From Kineococcus sp. NBC_00420 (lineage in GTDB: Bacteria; Actinomycetota; Actinomycetes; Actinomycetales; Kineococcaceae), in contig NZ_CP107930.1 in NCBI RefSeq assembly GCF_036021035.1, positions 2,976,001 to 3,040,000 on the forward strand: DNA of 64,000 nucleotides, read 5' to 3'. The notes beneath the pieces were generated by a model. The model was not told the DNA's origin and did no database searches. It was given only the letters and a program-made list of their open reading frames with translations. Shown piece by piece: positions 24,997 through 33,557 of this stretch; the first letter of the stretch is position 1; every line of letters begins with the position of its first letter. The position numbers and the translations under genes were made by a program.

Positions 24997-26795
24997 GCCC
25001 CTTCTCGCCCGACTTCACGCAACCGTCCGACGAGACCACCCGCCCCACCCTGCAGGGCACCTTCGGCATGACGGCGACGACGCACTGGATCGCGACGGCC
25101 GTCGGGCAGTCCGTCCTCGAACGCGGCGGCAACGCCTTCGACGCCGCCGTCGCCGCGGGTTTCACGCTGCACGTCGTGGAACCCCACCTCAACGGCCCGG
25201 GCGGCGACATGACGGCCGTCCTCGCGACCGCGGCGGACCCGACGCCCGTCGTGCTGAACGGGCAGGGGCCGGCGCCCGCGGCGGCGAGCATCGCGCACTA
25301 CCGCGGGGAGGGACTCGACCTCGTGCCCGGCGCCGGTGGGCTCGCGGCGGCGGTCCCGGGCGCGGTCGACGCGTGGATGGTCCTGCTGCGCGAGCACGGC
25401 ACCTGGGAACTCGCCGACGTCCTCGCGCCCGCCATCGGCTACGCCCGCGACGGCCACCCCGTGCTGCGCCGGGTCGGGCGGACGATCGCCTCCGTCGAAG
25501 AACTGTTCCGCGACCACTGGCCCACCTCGGCCGCGTTGTGGATGCCCGAAGGTCGGATCCCGGAACCGGGCGAGATCGTCACCAACCCCGCCTGGGCCCG
25601 CACCCTGGAACGCCTCCTCGAGGCCGGGAAGGCCGAGACGACCCGCGAGGGCCGGATCGAGGCGTTCCGGCGGGAGTGGCGGGAGGGCTTCGTCGCCCGC
25701 GAGGCCGCCGAGTTCCTGCGGACCCCGCACCGCCACTCCTCCGGCACCGACCACGCCGGGGTCATCGAGGTCTCCGACTTCGCCGGGTTCTCGGCCGGTC
25801 TCGAGGAGGCCGTCACGATCGGGTTCCGGGGGACGACGGTCGCCAAGACCGGGCCGTTCGGCCAGGGCCCCGTCCTGCTGCAGGCGCTGCGGATCCTCGA
25901 CAAGTTCGACGACGCCGACCTCGACCCCTCGACGGAACGCGGCGCGCACACGGTCCTCGAGGCGCTGAAGCTCGCCCTCGCGGACCGGGACGCCTACTAC
26001 GGGTCGCAGGCCGATCCGGCGGTGCTGGCGCAGCTGCTCTCGCCGGAGTACGCGGCCACGCGACGCGCGCTCATCACCGACCGCGCCTCGCACGAGTTCC
26101 GCCCCGGTGTCGTGGACGGTGCGGAACCGTTCCTGCCGCCGCTGGCCACCGAGGCCGGGACCGCCGCGGGAGCGGGGGAGCCCACGGTGGAGACGAGTGG
26201 CAGCACCAAGGGCGACACCTGCCACCTCGACGTCGTCGACCGCTGGGGGAACGTCGTCTCCGCCACGCCGTCGGGCGGGTGGTTGCAGTCCTCCCCCACG
26301 ATCCCGGAACTCGGTTTCTGCCTCGGGTCGCGGTTGCAGATGACGTGGCTGGAGGAGGGTTCCCCCTCCGCCCTCACCCCGGGGGAACGGCCGCGCACCA
26401 CGCTGACCCCGACGCTGCTGCTGCGCGACGGGGTTCCCGTCGCGGCGCTGGGGACCCCCGGCGGCGACCAGCAGGACCAGTGGCAGCTGCTCTACCTGCT
26501 GCGGACCCTCGTCGGCGGGTACTCGCCGCAGCAGGCCATCGACGCCCCCGCGCTGCACACGACGTCGATGCCCGGGTCGTTCTGGCCCCGGACGTGGACC
26601 CCGGGGGGTGCCGTCGTCGAGGACCGGATCGGGGCGGACGTCGTCGCCGGTCTGCGGGCCCGCGGGCACGAGGTGACCGTCGCCGGCGGGTGGACGCTCG
26701 GGCGGTTGTCCACGGTCGAACGGGACCCGGCCACCGGAGTGCTGCAGGCCGCCGCGAACTCCCGCGGCGCCCAGGGTTACGCGGCGGGGCGGTGA
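24993..26795 (+). CDS. Gamma-glutamyltransferase family protein, apparently cytoplasmic
   Basis: A 600-residue Ntn-hydrolase. The N-terminal half has ATAVGQSVLERGGNAFDAAVAAGF and PHLNGPGGDM; the autocleavage and catalytic Thr is in KGDTCHLDVVD (about residue 409), followed by the small-subunit motifs LTPGERPRTTLTPTL and LGTPGGDQQDQWQLLYLL. Classical GGTs are exported, but this start (GTG 24993, coupled to dppC) gives no signal peptide or membrane anchor, so the enzyme should act inside the cell on imported gamma-glutamyl compounds (glutathione, other gamma-glutamyl peptides or amides). The conserved SS pair of the oxyanion hole is not obvious. It overlaps the ATPase gene by four bases. Confidence 0.9.
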   Translation: MSPFSPDFTQPSDETTRPTLQGTFGMTATTHWIATAVGQSVLERGGNAFDAAVAAGFTLHVVEPHLNGPGGDMTAVLATAADPTPVVLNGQGPAPAAASIAHYRGEGLDLVPGAGGLAAAVPGAVDAWMVLLREHGTWELADVLAPAIGYARDGHPVLRRVGRTIASVEELFRDHWPTSAALWMPEGRIPEPGEIVTNPAWARTLERLLEAGKAETTREGRIEAFRREWREGFVAREAAEFLRTPHRHSSGTDHAGVIEVSDFAGFSAGLEEAVTIGFRGTTVAKTGPFGQGPVLLQALRILDKFDDADLDPSTERGAHTVLEALKLALADRDAYYGSQADPAVLAQLLSPEYAATRRALITDRASHEFRPGVVDGAEPFLPPLATEAGTAAGAGEPTVETSGSTKGDTCHLDVVDRWGNVVSATPSGGWLQSSPTIPELGFCLGSRLQMTWLEEGSPSALTPGERPRTTLTPTLLLRDGVPVAALGTPGGDQQDQWQLLYLLRTLVGGYSPQQAIDAPALHTTSMPGSFWPRTWTPGGAVVEDRIGADVVAGLRARGHEVTVAGGWTLGRLSTVERDPATGVLQAAANSRGAQGYAAGR

Positions 26796-28360
26796 GCGGG
26801 GTGGACGAGCTGCTGAGGATCGAAGGACTCGACGTCGCCTACGGCACGAACACCGTCGTCCACGGGGTGGACCTCACCGTCGGCCGGGGCCAGCGGGTCG
26901 CGGTGGTGGGGGCCTCGGGGTCGGGCAAGTCGACCACGGCCGCCGCGGCGATCGGGCTGCTGCCGGGTCGGGGCCGCATCACCGCCGGGCGGGTCCTCTT
27001 CGACGGAGAGGACGTCACCGCGGCCGTGCAGGGCCGGGACGAACGTCGCGCCGCCCGGCTGCGCGGACGCCAGATCGGCCTCGTCCCGCAGGACCCGATG
27101 TCGAACCTGAACCCCTCCGCGCGGGTGGGGCGACAGGTCGCGGAGACCCTGGTCATCCACGGGATGGCCCGCGGGGCGGCGGCGCGGACGCGGGCGGTGG
27201 AACTGCTGGAGGAGGCCGGGATCCCCGACGCCGGGCGTCGGGCGAAGCAGTACCCGCACGAGTTCTCCGGCGGGATGCGCCAGCGCGTCCTCATCGCGAT
27301 GGCCCTGGCCGCGGAACCGGAACTCCTCATCGCCGACGAACCCACGTCCGCGCTCGACGTCACGGTCCAGCGCCAGATCCTCGACCACCTCGAACGCCTC
27401 ACGGCGGCCCGGGGTGCCTCGCTGCTGCTCATCACCCACGACCTGGCCCTCGCCGCGGACCGCTGCGACGAGGTCGTGGTGATGTCGGCGGGCCGGGTCG
27501 TGGAGACCGGTGCGGCGCAGGGCGTCCTGCGCTCCCCGGCGCACGAGTACACGCAGCGGTTGGTCGCCGCGGTGCCGGGACGCACCGAACCCCGCACCGC
27601 GCCGGAGGGTGCGGCGGAGGTGCTGCGGGTGGAGAACCTCGTCAAGGACTACCGGGTCCGCGGCCGGCGCGAACGGTTGCGGGCGGTGTCCGACGTGTCG
27701 TTCTCGGTGCGGGCCGGGACCACGACGGCCGTCGTGGGGGAGTCCGGCTCGGGGAAGTCGACGACGGCGCGGATGGTCCTGGGGCTGGAGGAACCGACGT
27801 CGGGCACGGTGACGCTCGACGGCGGGCGCCGCGACATGCAACCCGTGTTCCAGGACCCCTACGGTTCGCTGGACCCGACGATGACCGTCGAACGGCTGAT
27901 CGACGAACCGCTGCGGGTGTTCTCGGTCGGTGACGCCCGGGCCCGCCGGGAACGCGTCGGGGAACTGCTCGACCAGGTCGCCCTCGGCCGCGACCTCGCC
28001 CAGCGACGCCCGGCGGAACTCTCCGGCGGGCAGCGGCAGCGGGTCGCGATCGCCCGGGCGCTCGCGCTGAACCCGAAGCTGGTGGTGTGCGACGAGGCCG
28101 TCTCGGCCCTCGACGTCCTGGTCCAGAAGCAGGTGCTGGAACTCCTGGGCCGGTTGCAGGCCGACCTCGGGGTGAGCTACCTGTTCATCACCCACGACCT
28201 CGCCGTCGCGCGCAGCATCGCGCACGACGTGCTGGTCATGCGGCGCGGGGAGGTCGTCGAGCAGGGCAGGATCGAGGACGTGTTCAACCACCCCCAGCAC
28301 GAGTACACCCGCGAACTCCTGACGGCGATCCCCGGGGCCACCCCCCGGCGCGCGGCCTGA
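26792..28360 (+). CDS. Fused double ABC ATPase (DppD-DppF type)
   Basis: A 522-residue protein carrying two full nucleotide-binding domains. NBD1 has Walker A GASGSGKST (40-48), signature FSGGMRQR (about 160) and Walker B LLIADEPTSALDV. NBD2 has Walker A GESGSGKST (about 316-324), signature LSGGQRQR (about 408) and VVCDEAVSALDV. In most bacteria these are two genes (dppD, dppF). Each half keeps the C-terminal oligopeptide-family tail (HEYTQRLVAAVPG; HEYTRELLTAIPG). GTG 26792 overlaps the ggt stop. In the second Walker B the usual DEPTSALD is DEAVSALD, but the catalytic Glu is kept. Confidence 0.93.
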   Translation: MSGVDELLRIEGLDVAYGTNTVVHGVDLTVGRGQRVAVVGASGSGKSTTAAAAIGLLPGRGRITAGRVLFDGEDVTAAVQGRDERRAARLRGRQIGLVPQDPMSNLNPSARVGRQVAETLVIHGMARGAAARTRAVELLEEAGIPDAGRRAKQYPHEFSGGMRQRVLIAMALAAEPELLIADEPTSALDVTVQRQILDHLERLTAARGASLLLITHDLALAADRCDEVVVMSAGRVVETGAAQGVLRSPAHEYTQRLVAAVPGRTEPRTAPEGAAEVLRVENLVKDYRVRGRRERLRAVSDVSFSVRAGTTTAVVGESGSGKSTTARMVLGLEEPTSGTVTLDGGRRDMQPVFQDPYGSLDPTMTVERLIDEPLRVFSVGDARARRERVGELLDQVALGRDLAQRRPAELSGGQRQRVAIARALALNPKLVVCDEAVSALDVLVQKQVLELLGRLQADLGVSYLFITHDLAVARSIAHDVLVMRRGEVVEQGRIEDVFNHPQHEYTRELLTAIPGATPRRAA

Positions 28361-28361
28361 G

Positions 28362-28994
28362 GTGGGCGCCACGGCGGAACGGGTCACCGAGGCCCTGCGC
28401 CAGGACGTCCTCAGCGGCGCGCTGCCCCCGGGTTCCCGCCTCACCGAGACCCTCCTGGCGCAGCGGTACGGGACCTCCCGCGTCCCGGTGCGGGAAGCCG
28501 TGCGGGCCCTGGCCGCCGACGGTTTCCTCGACCTGCGCCCCAACGCGGGCGCGACGGTCGCCGCCGTGCCCGTCGACGACCTCGCGGACCTCTACGCCGT
28601 CCGCAGGGTCGCCGAGGGGATCACCGCGGCCCGCTGCGCGCGGCGGGTCGCGGCGGGGGACGCGGACGGGCTCGTCGCCGAACTCGGGGAGGTCGTCGAG
28701 GCGGGTTTCGCGGCGCTGGCCGAGGAACGGGCCGCCGAGGGGGCCCGGCTGAACGCCGAGTTCCACGCCACCATCGCGCGGGCCTCGGGCGCGGCGAGCA
28801 TGACGATGGTGCTGCGCCGGGTGACCGAGCGGATCCAGTGGGCCTACGCGACGACCGTCCCGCAGCAGGGGAAGCGGGCCTGGACCGAGCACCGCCAGAT
28901 CGTCGCCGCCATCGCGGCGGGTGACGAGGCCCGGGCGAGTCGCTGCATGGAGACCCACGTCGAGAGGTCGCGGGCGGGGTTCCACGGCCGCTGA
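28362..28994 (+). CDS. GntR-family (FCD domain) transcriptional regulator
   Basis: A 210-residue regulator. The winged helix-turn-helix covers about residues 6-72 (RVTEALRQDVLSGALPPGSR, LLAQRYGTSRVPVREAVRAL) and is followed by a helical FCD ligand domain with the metal-binding His residues spread as in this subfamily (NAEFHATIARASG; TEHRQIVAAIAAGD; METHVERSRAG). GTG 28362 lies one base after the ATPase stop, making it the last gene of the transport operon and its likely regulator. A GTATAC-centred site upstream of the binding-protein gene is the probable operator. A hairpin terminator follows at 29001-29030. Confidence 0.92.
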   Translation: MGATAERVTEALRQDVLSGALPPGSRLTETLLAQRYGTSRVPVREAVRALAADGFLDLRPNAGATVAAVPVDDLADLYAVRRVAEGITAARCARRVAAGDADGLVAELGEVVEAGFAALAEERAAEGARLNAEFHATIARASGAASMTMVLRRVTERIQWAYATTVPQQGKRAWTEHRQIVAAIAAGDEARASRCMETHVERSRAGFHGR

Positions 28995-29000
28995 GCCCCG

Positions 29001-29030
29001 TCCCCTCACCTCGCCGCGGTGGCGGGGACG
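29001..29030. terminator. Hairpin terminator between the ABC operon and ctpC (convergent)
   Basis: GTCCCC (29001-29006) pairs with GGGGAC (29025-29030), with inner CACC/GGTG pairing. It lies in the 49-base gap between the convergent gntR and ctpC genes. There is no U-tract, as is common in high-GC Actinobacteria. Confidence 0.55.
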
Positions 29031-29043
29031 TCGTTCACCGCCG

Positions 29044-31269
29044 TCACGGCCGTTCTCGTGCTGCGCTCCGGCGGCGCACGGGAACCTGGTAGCGGATCAG
29101 CCGTGCGGAGTTGACGGCCACGAAGACCGAGGACGCGTTGTGCGCGATGGCCGCCACCACGGGCGACAGCGCCCCCGCGGCACCGAGCGCCAGCCCCAGG
29201 CCGTTCACGGCGATCGAGGCACCGTAGTTCTGCTTGATCAGACCCAGGGTCCGGTCCCCCAGGTCCCGCAACTGCAGCAACCGGCGCAGGTCGTCGCCGA
29301 CGAGCGCGGCGTCGGCGGTCTCGACGGCGACGTCGGTGCCGGACAGGCCCATCGCGATCCCGAGATCGGCCAGGGCCAGCGCCGGGGCGTCGTTCGTGCC
29401 GTCACCCACCACGGCGACGGTGAAGCCCTCGGCCTGCAGGGCCCGCACGACGTCCTGCTTGTCCTCCGGCATCGTTTCCGCGCGGAACTCGGTGATGCCG
29501 AGTTCTGCGGCGACGGCGGCGGCGGTGTCGGGGTTGTCGCCGGTGAGCATGACGATCCGCTGGACCCCGCTGCGACGCAGGGTGTCCAGCACCTCGTACG
29601 CCTCCGGGCGGACCTCGTCACGCAGACTCACCAACCCCGTGAGGACTCCGTCCACGGCCAGCAGCAGCGGGGTCTCGGCGGCCCGCTGCAACCGGTCCAC
29701 CCAGTCGGTGGCGTGCTCGTCGACGCTCACGCCCTCGCGGCGCATCAACCCCGGCGATCCCACGAGCAGGACCCGGCCGTTGGCCTGCACGCGCATCCCC
29801 AGACCGAGGATGACCTCGCACTCCTCGTGGGTGGGGATGAGCAGGTGACGTTCCTCGGTGGAGCGGATGACGGCCTGGGCCAGCGGGTGCCTGGAGTGCA
29901 CCTCGGAGTTCGCGGCCTCGGAGAGGACCTGCTCAGGGGTCCAGTCCTCGCGGAAGGACAACACGTTCGTCACGACGGGACGGCCGACGGTCAGGGTCCC
30001 GGTCTTGTCGAAGACGAACGCGTCGACACGACCCGCGGCTTCCAGGTGCGAACCGCCCTTGACGAGGATCCCGCGCCGGGCCCCGTTGCCGATGGCCGCG
30101 CTGATGGCCGTCGGCGTGGCCAGTCCGACCGCGCAGGGGCAGGCGATGAGCAGCATCGTCATGGCCCGCCGCACGTCACGGGTGAACACCAACGTCGCCA
30201 GGGCCAGCCCGAAGGAGGCGGGGACGAACTTGCGGCTGAACGCGTCGCCCACGGTCTGCACGGGGGCACGGTCGGCCTGGGCGTCCTCGACGCGGGCGAT
30301 GATCCGTCCCACCGCGGTGTCCGAACCCGTCGCGGTGGCCCGGACGACGAGACGCCCGCGCAGGTTGACGCTGCCGGCCAGCACGGGGTCACCGACGGCG
30401 CGCTGGACGGGGAGGTTCTCCCCCGTCAGCGCGGCCTGGTCCACGACGGCCTCGCCGTCGACGACCAGGCCGTCGACGGGCACGGTGGACTGGTCGTGGA
30501 CGACGACGAGGTCGCCGACCCGCAGTTCGGCGAGGTCCACGCGCTGCTCGACGACCTCCTCGGCGCCGCTGCTGTCCCGGGTGTTCCGCCGCACCCACGC
30601 GGTGGTCTCGCTGCCCTGCAGCAGGTCTGCGATGGCCCGCCGGGTGCGGCGCAGCGTGAGGTCCTGCAGGTACTCCCCGATGTTGAGCAACCAGAGCACG
30701 GTGAGGGCCACGACGTTCTCGCGCAGCAACAGGCTCGCGACCGTGGCGGCGGAGACCAGCGCGTCGGTGCCCGCGCTCCGCTTCCCGACGAGGGAACCGA
30801 AGGCCCCCTTGAGGAAGGGGTAGCCGGAGAAGATCGTCACACCCGTCGCGACGAGACGGGAGGTCGGGCCGAGCAACGCCGGGCGACCGAAGGCGTAGCG
30901 GCGCAGGCCCAGCAGGGCCAGTGCGGCACCGCCGACGGCGATGCGGGCCACCTCACCGTTGCCGACGTCGGCCGAGCGCGGGGTGCGGGACGGCTCGGCG
31001 TCGTGCGCGACCCGCGCGCTGGAGGCGACCGCGGCCGCCATCTGCTCCACGGGCAGGGTCGCGGGGTCGAAGTGCACGACGACGTTGCCCGTCACGGGGT
31101 AGGCCCGCGCCAGGCGGACACCGTCGAGGCGGTCGAGGGCTTCTTCGGCCGCGACCGCACGAGCTGGGCTGCGGCGCAACCAGTCCGCCTGCAGCCGCAG
31201 GCGACCCGGAGCCACGGCCACGACGTTCAGCGGCGACAACTCGACCGGGCTCCAGGTGGGGCTGGACAC
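29044..31269 (-). CDS. ctpC: CtpC-type metal-transporting P1B ATPase
   Basis: A 741-residue membrane pump. An N-terminal HMA-like domain without the CxxC (VAPGRLRLQADWLRR, about 18-90) precedes the membrane helices, the transport motif IACPCAVGLATP (Cys-Pro-Cys at about 377), the phosphorylation motif DKTGTLT (about 420) and the hinge GDGTNDAPAL (about 620). The closing helices contain AIAHNASSVFVAVNSARLIRY. The pattern matches mycobacterial CtpC closely as I recall it. CtpC has been assigned both to Mn2+ supply of secreted proteins and to Zn2+ efflux. GTG 31269 follows AGGAGG by seven bases. It lies 43 bases after a DUF1490 gene, the same pairing as the mycobacterial pacL1-ctpC. Confidence 0.93.
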   Translation of the reverse strand: MSSPTWSPVELSPLNVVAVAPGRLRLQADWLRRSPARAVAAEEALDRLDGVRLARAYPVTGNVVVHFDPATLPVEQMAAAVASSARVAHDAEPSRTPRSADVGNGEVARIAVGGAALALLGLRRYAFGRPALLGPTSRLVATGVTIFSGYPFLKGAFGSLVGKRSAGTDALVSAATVASLLLRENVVALTVLWLLNIGEYLQDLTLRRTRRAIADLLQGSETTAWVRRNTRDSSGAEEVVEQRVDLAELRVGDLVVVHDQSTVPVDGLVVDGEAVVDQAALTGENLPVQRAVGDPVLAGSVNLRGRLVVRATATGSDTAVGRIIARVEDAQADRAPVQTVGDAFSRKFVPASFGLALATLVFTRDVRRAMTMLLIACPCAVGLATPTAISAAIGNGARRGILVKGGSHLEAAGRVDAFVFDKTGTLTVGRPVVTNVLSFREDWTPEQVLSEAANSEVHSRHPLAQAVIRSTEERHLLIPTHEECEVILGLGMRVQANGRVLLVGSPGLMRREGVSVDEHATDWVDRLQRAAETPLLLAVDGVLTGLVSLRDEVRPEAYEVLDTLRRSGVQRIVMLTGDNPDTAAAVAAELGITEFRAETMPEDKQDVVRALQAEGFTVAVVGDGTNDAPALALADLGIAMGLSGTDVAVETADAALVGDDLRRLLQLRDLGDRTLGLIKQNYGASIAVNGLGLALGAAGALSPVVAAIAHNASSVFVAVNSARLIRYQVPVRRRSAARERP

Positions 31270-31312
31270 GTGCGCACCTCCTGGGGGGTGGGGGACGGTG
31301 AGCCGGAACCGG

Positions 31313-31591
31313 TCAGTGCTGGTGGTCGTGCCCCGCCTGCGGGGTGGGCGGTACGGGGACCTGCTCGCCGAGCTCGTCGTAGGCCTGGGCCACGATGTCG
31401 CCGGTGCCCAGGCGCAGGCGCTCGACCCCGGTCTCGGCGGCGCGGGAGGCCTTGATGCCGGCCTTGGTCCCGCTGACGGCGAGGCGGCGCAGGGCCGCGC
31501 CGCCGCGGCCGTCGCCGAGGGCCTTGACGATCCCGGCCGAAGCGGCCGCGGTGAGGGCGAGACGCCCGAGGGGCGCGGCGATGGGCAGCAC
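31313..31591 (-). CDS. DUF1490 family, PacL-like small membrane metal chaperone
   Basis: A 92-residue protein. An N-terminal hydrophobic helix (LPIAAPLGRLALTAAASAGI, 2-21) is followed by an amphipathic Ala/Glu/Arg-rich helix and a C-terminal metal-binding tail GHDHQH. DUF1490 proteins next to CtpC in mycobacteria (PacL1/Rv3269) scaffold the ATPase in membrane clusters and bind zinc through a similar C-terminal Asp/His motif. GTG 31591 is fixed by AGGAGG six bases upstream; an in-frame ATG at 31621 lacks this. It lies between the CobW-like gene (26-base gap) and ctpC (43-base gap) on the same strand, so all three are probably co-transcribed. Confidence 0.88.
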   Translation of the reverse strand: MLPIAAPLGRLALTAAASAGIVKALGDGRGGAALRRLAVSGTKAGIKASRAAETGVERLRLGTGDIVAQAYDELGEQVPVPPTPQAGHDHQH

Positions 31592-31617
31592 GGATGACCT
31601 CCTGAGACGACGGACGT

Positions 31618-32758
31618 TCATTCCACCACGAGCGGATCGGTGAGGAGGTGGGCCGGGACGTGGGGCTCTCGCGGGCCCAGCCACGCCTCGAACCCGTCCT
31701 CCCGGGGGCCGCCCTGGGCACCGGCGGCCTGCTGGGCCGCCGCCTCCTGCGCCCCGGCTTCTTCGGCCACCGTGGCCAGGACGTCGGTGAAGGCGGCCCG
31801 CACCCGGTCCCTGTCGCCGGGTTCTGTGCCGGTGACGACGAGGTGGGTGCTGCGGTCCCCGGGGCGCCAGGTGCTGGTCTCGCCGATGCTCAGCTGGCCT
31901 CCGGCGCCGTCCCACGCGCAGATCGTGCCCGGCCGGGTGGTGAGGCGGAAGGTGCCGCGGGCGCGCAGGCGCCCGGCGCCGAGGTCCTCGATCCGTTCCA
32001 GCAGCCGGCCCGGGTGCAGCGTGCGGTCGGAGGTGAGTTCCACGGTCCAGACCCCGCAGGTGTCCTCGACCGGGGGGCGGCGCACGGTCAGCAGGTCGGC
32101 GCGGGCGCCGCTGCGGTGCGTCCCGCCCGCGACGTCGACGAGCTGCGCGCCGCCGGTGCCTTCCAGGGGCAGCACCGGTACCCCCGGGCCGCACAGGTGG
32201 GCCAGCAGGGTGCGTGCGCGCCCGTCGGCGGTGCCGTCGGTCAGCACCAGGTCCGCTTCGTCGAGCTGTCGGGCCAGGGCCTCGCCGACGGCGCGTTCGT
32301 CGTCCTCGCCGAGGGCGGTGCCGCGTTCGGACAGCAGCGCGTCGCCGAGGAGGTCCTCGACGAGGCCGGCGGCCTCGACGGCGGCCACGACCCCGCGCAC
32401 GGCGACGGCGTCGCGCAGGTCGTCCTGCGTGCACAGCGCGGCCAGGACCGGGGTGGGGTCGGCACCGACCGGCAGGGCCAGCACGAGGGCGGACCAGCGG
32501 CCGGTGGCCGCGATGGCCGCCACCGTCGGCAGGAGGTCCTCGCGCTGGGCGCAGCCCAGGCAGGCGTGCTCGAGCGGGACCACGACGTCCTCCACCACGC
32601 CGCCGAAGTCGCTCACGACGCGCCGCAGGTCCTCGGCCCCGAGGTCGTAGCGCAGGACGACGGGCGCCGGGGACGTCGCAGAAGACGGTGCTCGTCACCA
32701 GGTCGCGCTGCAGCGGGTGGATCGAGGTCACGACGGTGATCGGCAGGACGGACGACAC
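31618..32758 (-). pseudogene. CobW-like (P-loop-less) metallochaperone-related gene, one-base frameshift near the start
   Basis: Two frames are needed. From GTG 32758 (GGAGG five bases upstream) one frame reads SSVLPITVVTSIHPLQRDLV to FCDVP. After the GGGG run at 32669-32672 the homologous sequence continues in another frame: APVVLRYDLGAEDLRRVV, then HACLGCAQREDLLPTVAAI and about 330 residues to the CobW C-terminal domain. Removing one C from the run restores DVPAPVVLRYDL, so a one-base insertion (real, or a sequencing error) is the simplest explanation. The Walker A loop of true CobW/ZNG GTPases is absent at the N-terminus; the two Cys of CLGC remain. A Zur-like box sits 14 bases upstream of the start, so expression in zinc starvation is expected. 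Confidence 0.75.
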
Positions 32759-32771
32759 GGACACCTCCACA

Positions 32772-32786
32772 TGAGAACAGTTCTCG
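32772..32786. promoter_or_regulatory. Zur-like box (TGAGAACAGTTCTCG) in the cobW / orf131 divergent promoter
   Basis: A 15-bp near-perfect inverted repeat (arms TGAGAAC and GTTCTCG around a central A) that resembles the 7-1-7 Zur operators of Streptomyces and mycobacteria. It lies 13 bases upstream of the cobW-like GTG and 40 bases upstream of the plus-strand gene at 32827. A related box occurs at 33501-33515 among zinc-independent ribosomal protein genes. Confidence 0.75.
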
Positions 32787-32826
32787 TTTAGGGTGACGCT
32801 ACCAGCCGCCGAACCCTGGAGGAGAC

Positions 32827-33222
32827 GTGCCCCGTCCCGCAGCCCGCCCGTCCGCTGAACCGTTCACCACGCCGACGACCCCGCCGCCCGTCCCCGCGCT
32901 CCGGGGTTGGGTGCTCGTCCCCGCCGGGGAACCCGGCCTGCTGCACCGGGCGCGCGCCGTCGTCCGCAACTCGCGAAACCTCGTCCTGGTCGCCCTGGAC
33001 CCGGGGGTGGCGACACCGGCCCGCGCCTGCCTGGCCGTCGGGGTGGAGTTCGCCTGGACCGCACCGCGCCCGGGGTGCCTGACGTGGTTCCGCGACCTCA
33101 CCGCCCACGAGACCGCCGCGGCCCTGGACTGGATCGCGGGTCCGGTGGCGGAACTGGCCGCGGTCCCCGCCGCGCTGCACCGCCGCATCGCCGCGGTGCA
33201 GCCGGCGGGTGCCCGGCCGTGA
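32827..33222 (+). CDS. Unrecognised 131-residue protein under a Zur-like box
   Basis: I do not recognise this family. It has a proline/alanine-rich N-terminus (1-25), then a globular-looking domain (LRGWVLVPAGEPGLLHRARA, NLVLVALDPGVATPARACLAVG, FRDLTAHETAAALDWIAGPVAELAAV). There is no signal peptide, membrane segment or metal-binding cluster; single Cys residues occur in RACLAVG and RPGCLTW. GTG 32827 has an excellent GGAGGAGAC site immediately upstream, and codon use is normal, so it is a real gene. It is divergent from the CobW-like gene and shares the Zur-like box at 32772-32786, placing it in a predicted zinc-starvation regulon. Confidence 0.72.
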   Translation: MPRPAARPSAEPFTTPTTPPPVPALRGWVLVPAGEPGLLHRARAVVRNSRNLVLVALDPGVATPARACLAVGVEFAWTAPRPGCLTWFRDLTAHETAAALDWIAGPVAELAAVPAALHRRIAAVQPAGARP

Positions 33223-33230
33223 GGGGAGGG

Positions 33231-33485
33231 TCAGTCGCGCGCGTAGCGGCGGCGGAACTTCTCCACCCGGCCCTCGGTGTCCAGCACGCGGGCGCTCCCG
33301 GTCCAGAACGGGTGGCTCGCCGCCGACACGTCGACGTCGAACACGGGGTAGGTGCGTCCGTCCTCCCACTCCGCGGTCGGCAGGTCTCGGCGCGCGGCGA
33401 GGGTGGAGTTCGACAGGAACGCCGTGCCCGCGGCCTTGTCGCGGAAGACGACCGGGCCGTAGACGGGATGCAGGTGTGGTTTCAC
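33231..33485 (-). CDS. rpmE2: 50S ribosomal protein L31 type B (zinc-independent)
   Basis: An 84-residue bL31 of the type B form. It starts [26 protein letters not shown] (first block at 2-20) and contains [25 protein letters not shown]. The CxxC zinc ribbon of type A L31 is absent, as in paralogues made when zinc is short, which replace the zinc form on the ribosome and free its zinc. GTG 33485 follows AGGAGG by four bases. A Zur-like box (33501-33515) lies 16 bases upstream, shared with the divergent rpmB. Confidence 0.95.
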   Translation of the reverse strand: MKPHLHPVYGPVVFRDKAAGTAFLSNSTLAARRDLPTAEWEDGRTYPVFDVDVSAASHPFWTGSARVLDTEGRVEKFRRRYARD

Positions 33486-33500
33486 AGTTCCTCCTGTAGA

Positions 33501-33515
33501 TGAGATACGTTCTCA
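33501..33515. promoter_or_regulatory. Zur-like box (TGAGATACGTTCTCA) between rpmE2 and rpmB
   Basis: A 15-bp inverted repeat with arms TGAGA and TCTCA around TACGT. It has the same outer arms as the box at 32772-32786 and sits between two divergent sets of zinc-independent ribosomal protein genes, the classical location of Zur operators in Actinobacteria. Confidence 0.75.
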
Positions 33516-33557
33516 ACAGTAGGACCCAAACCCGTTCACCACGACCAGGGAGCCCAC

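Noticed and set aside
33500-33557. An upstream in-frame extension of the L33 and S14 frames
   Set aside because: The ribosomal proteins have clear starts at 33794 and 33965 with family-typical N-termini; the extensions are read-through of neighbouring frames.
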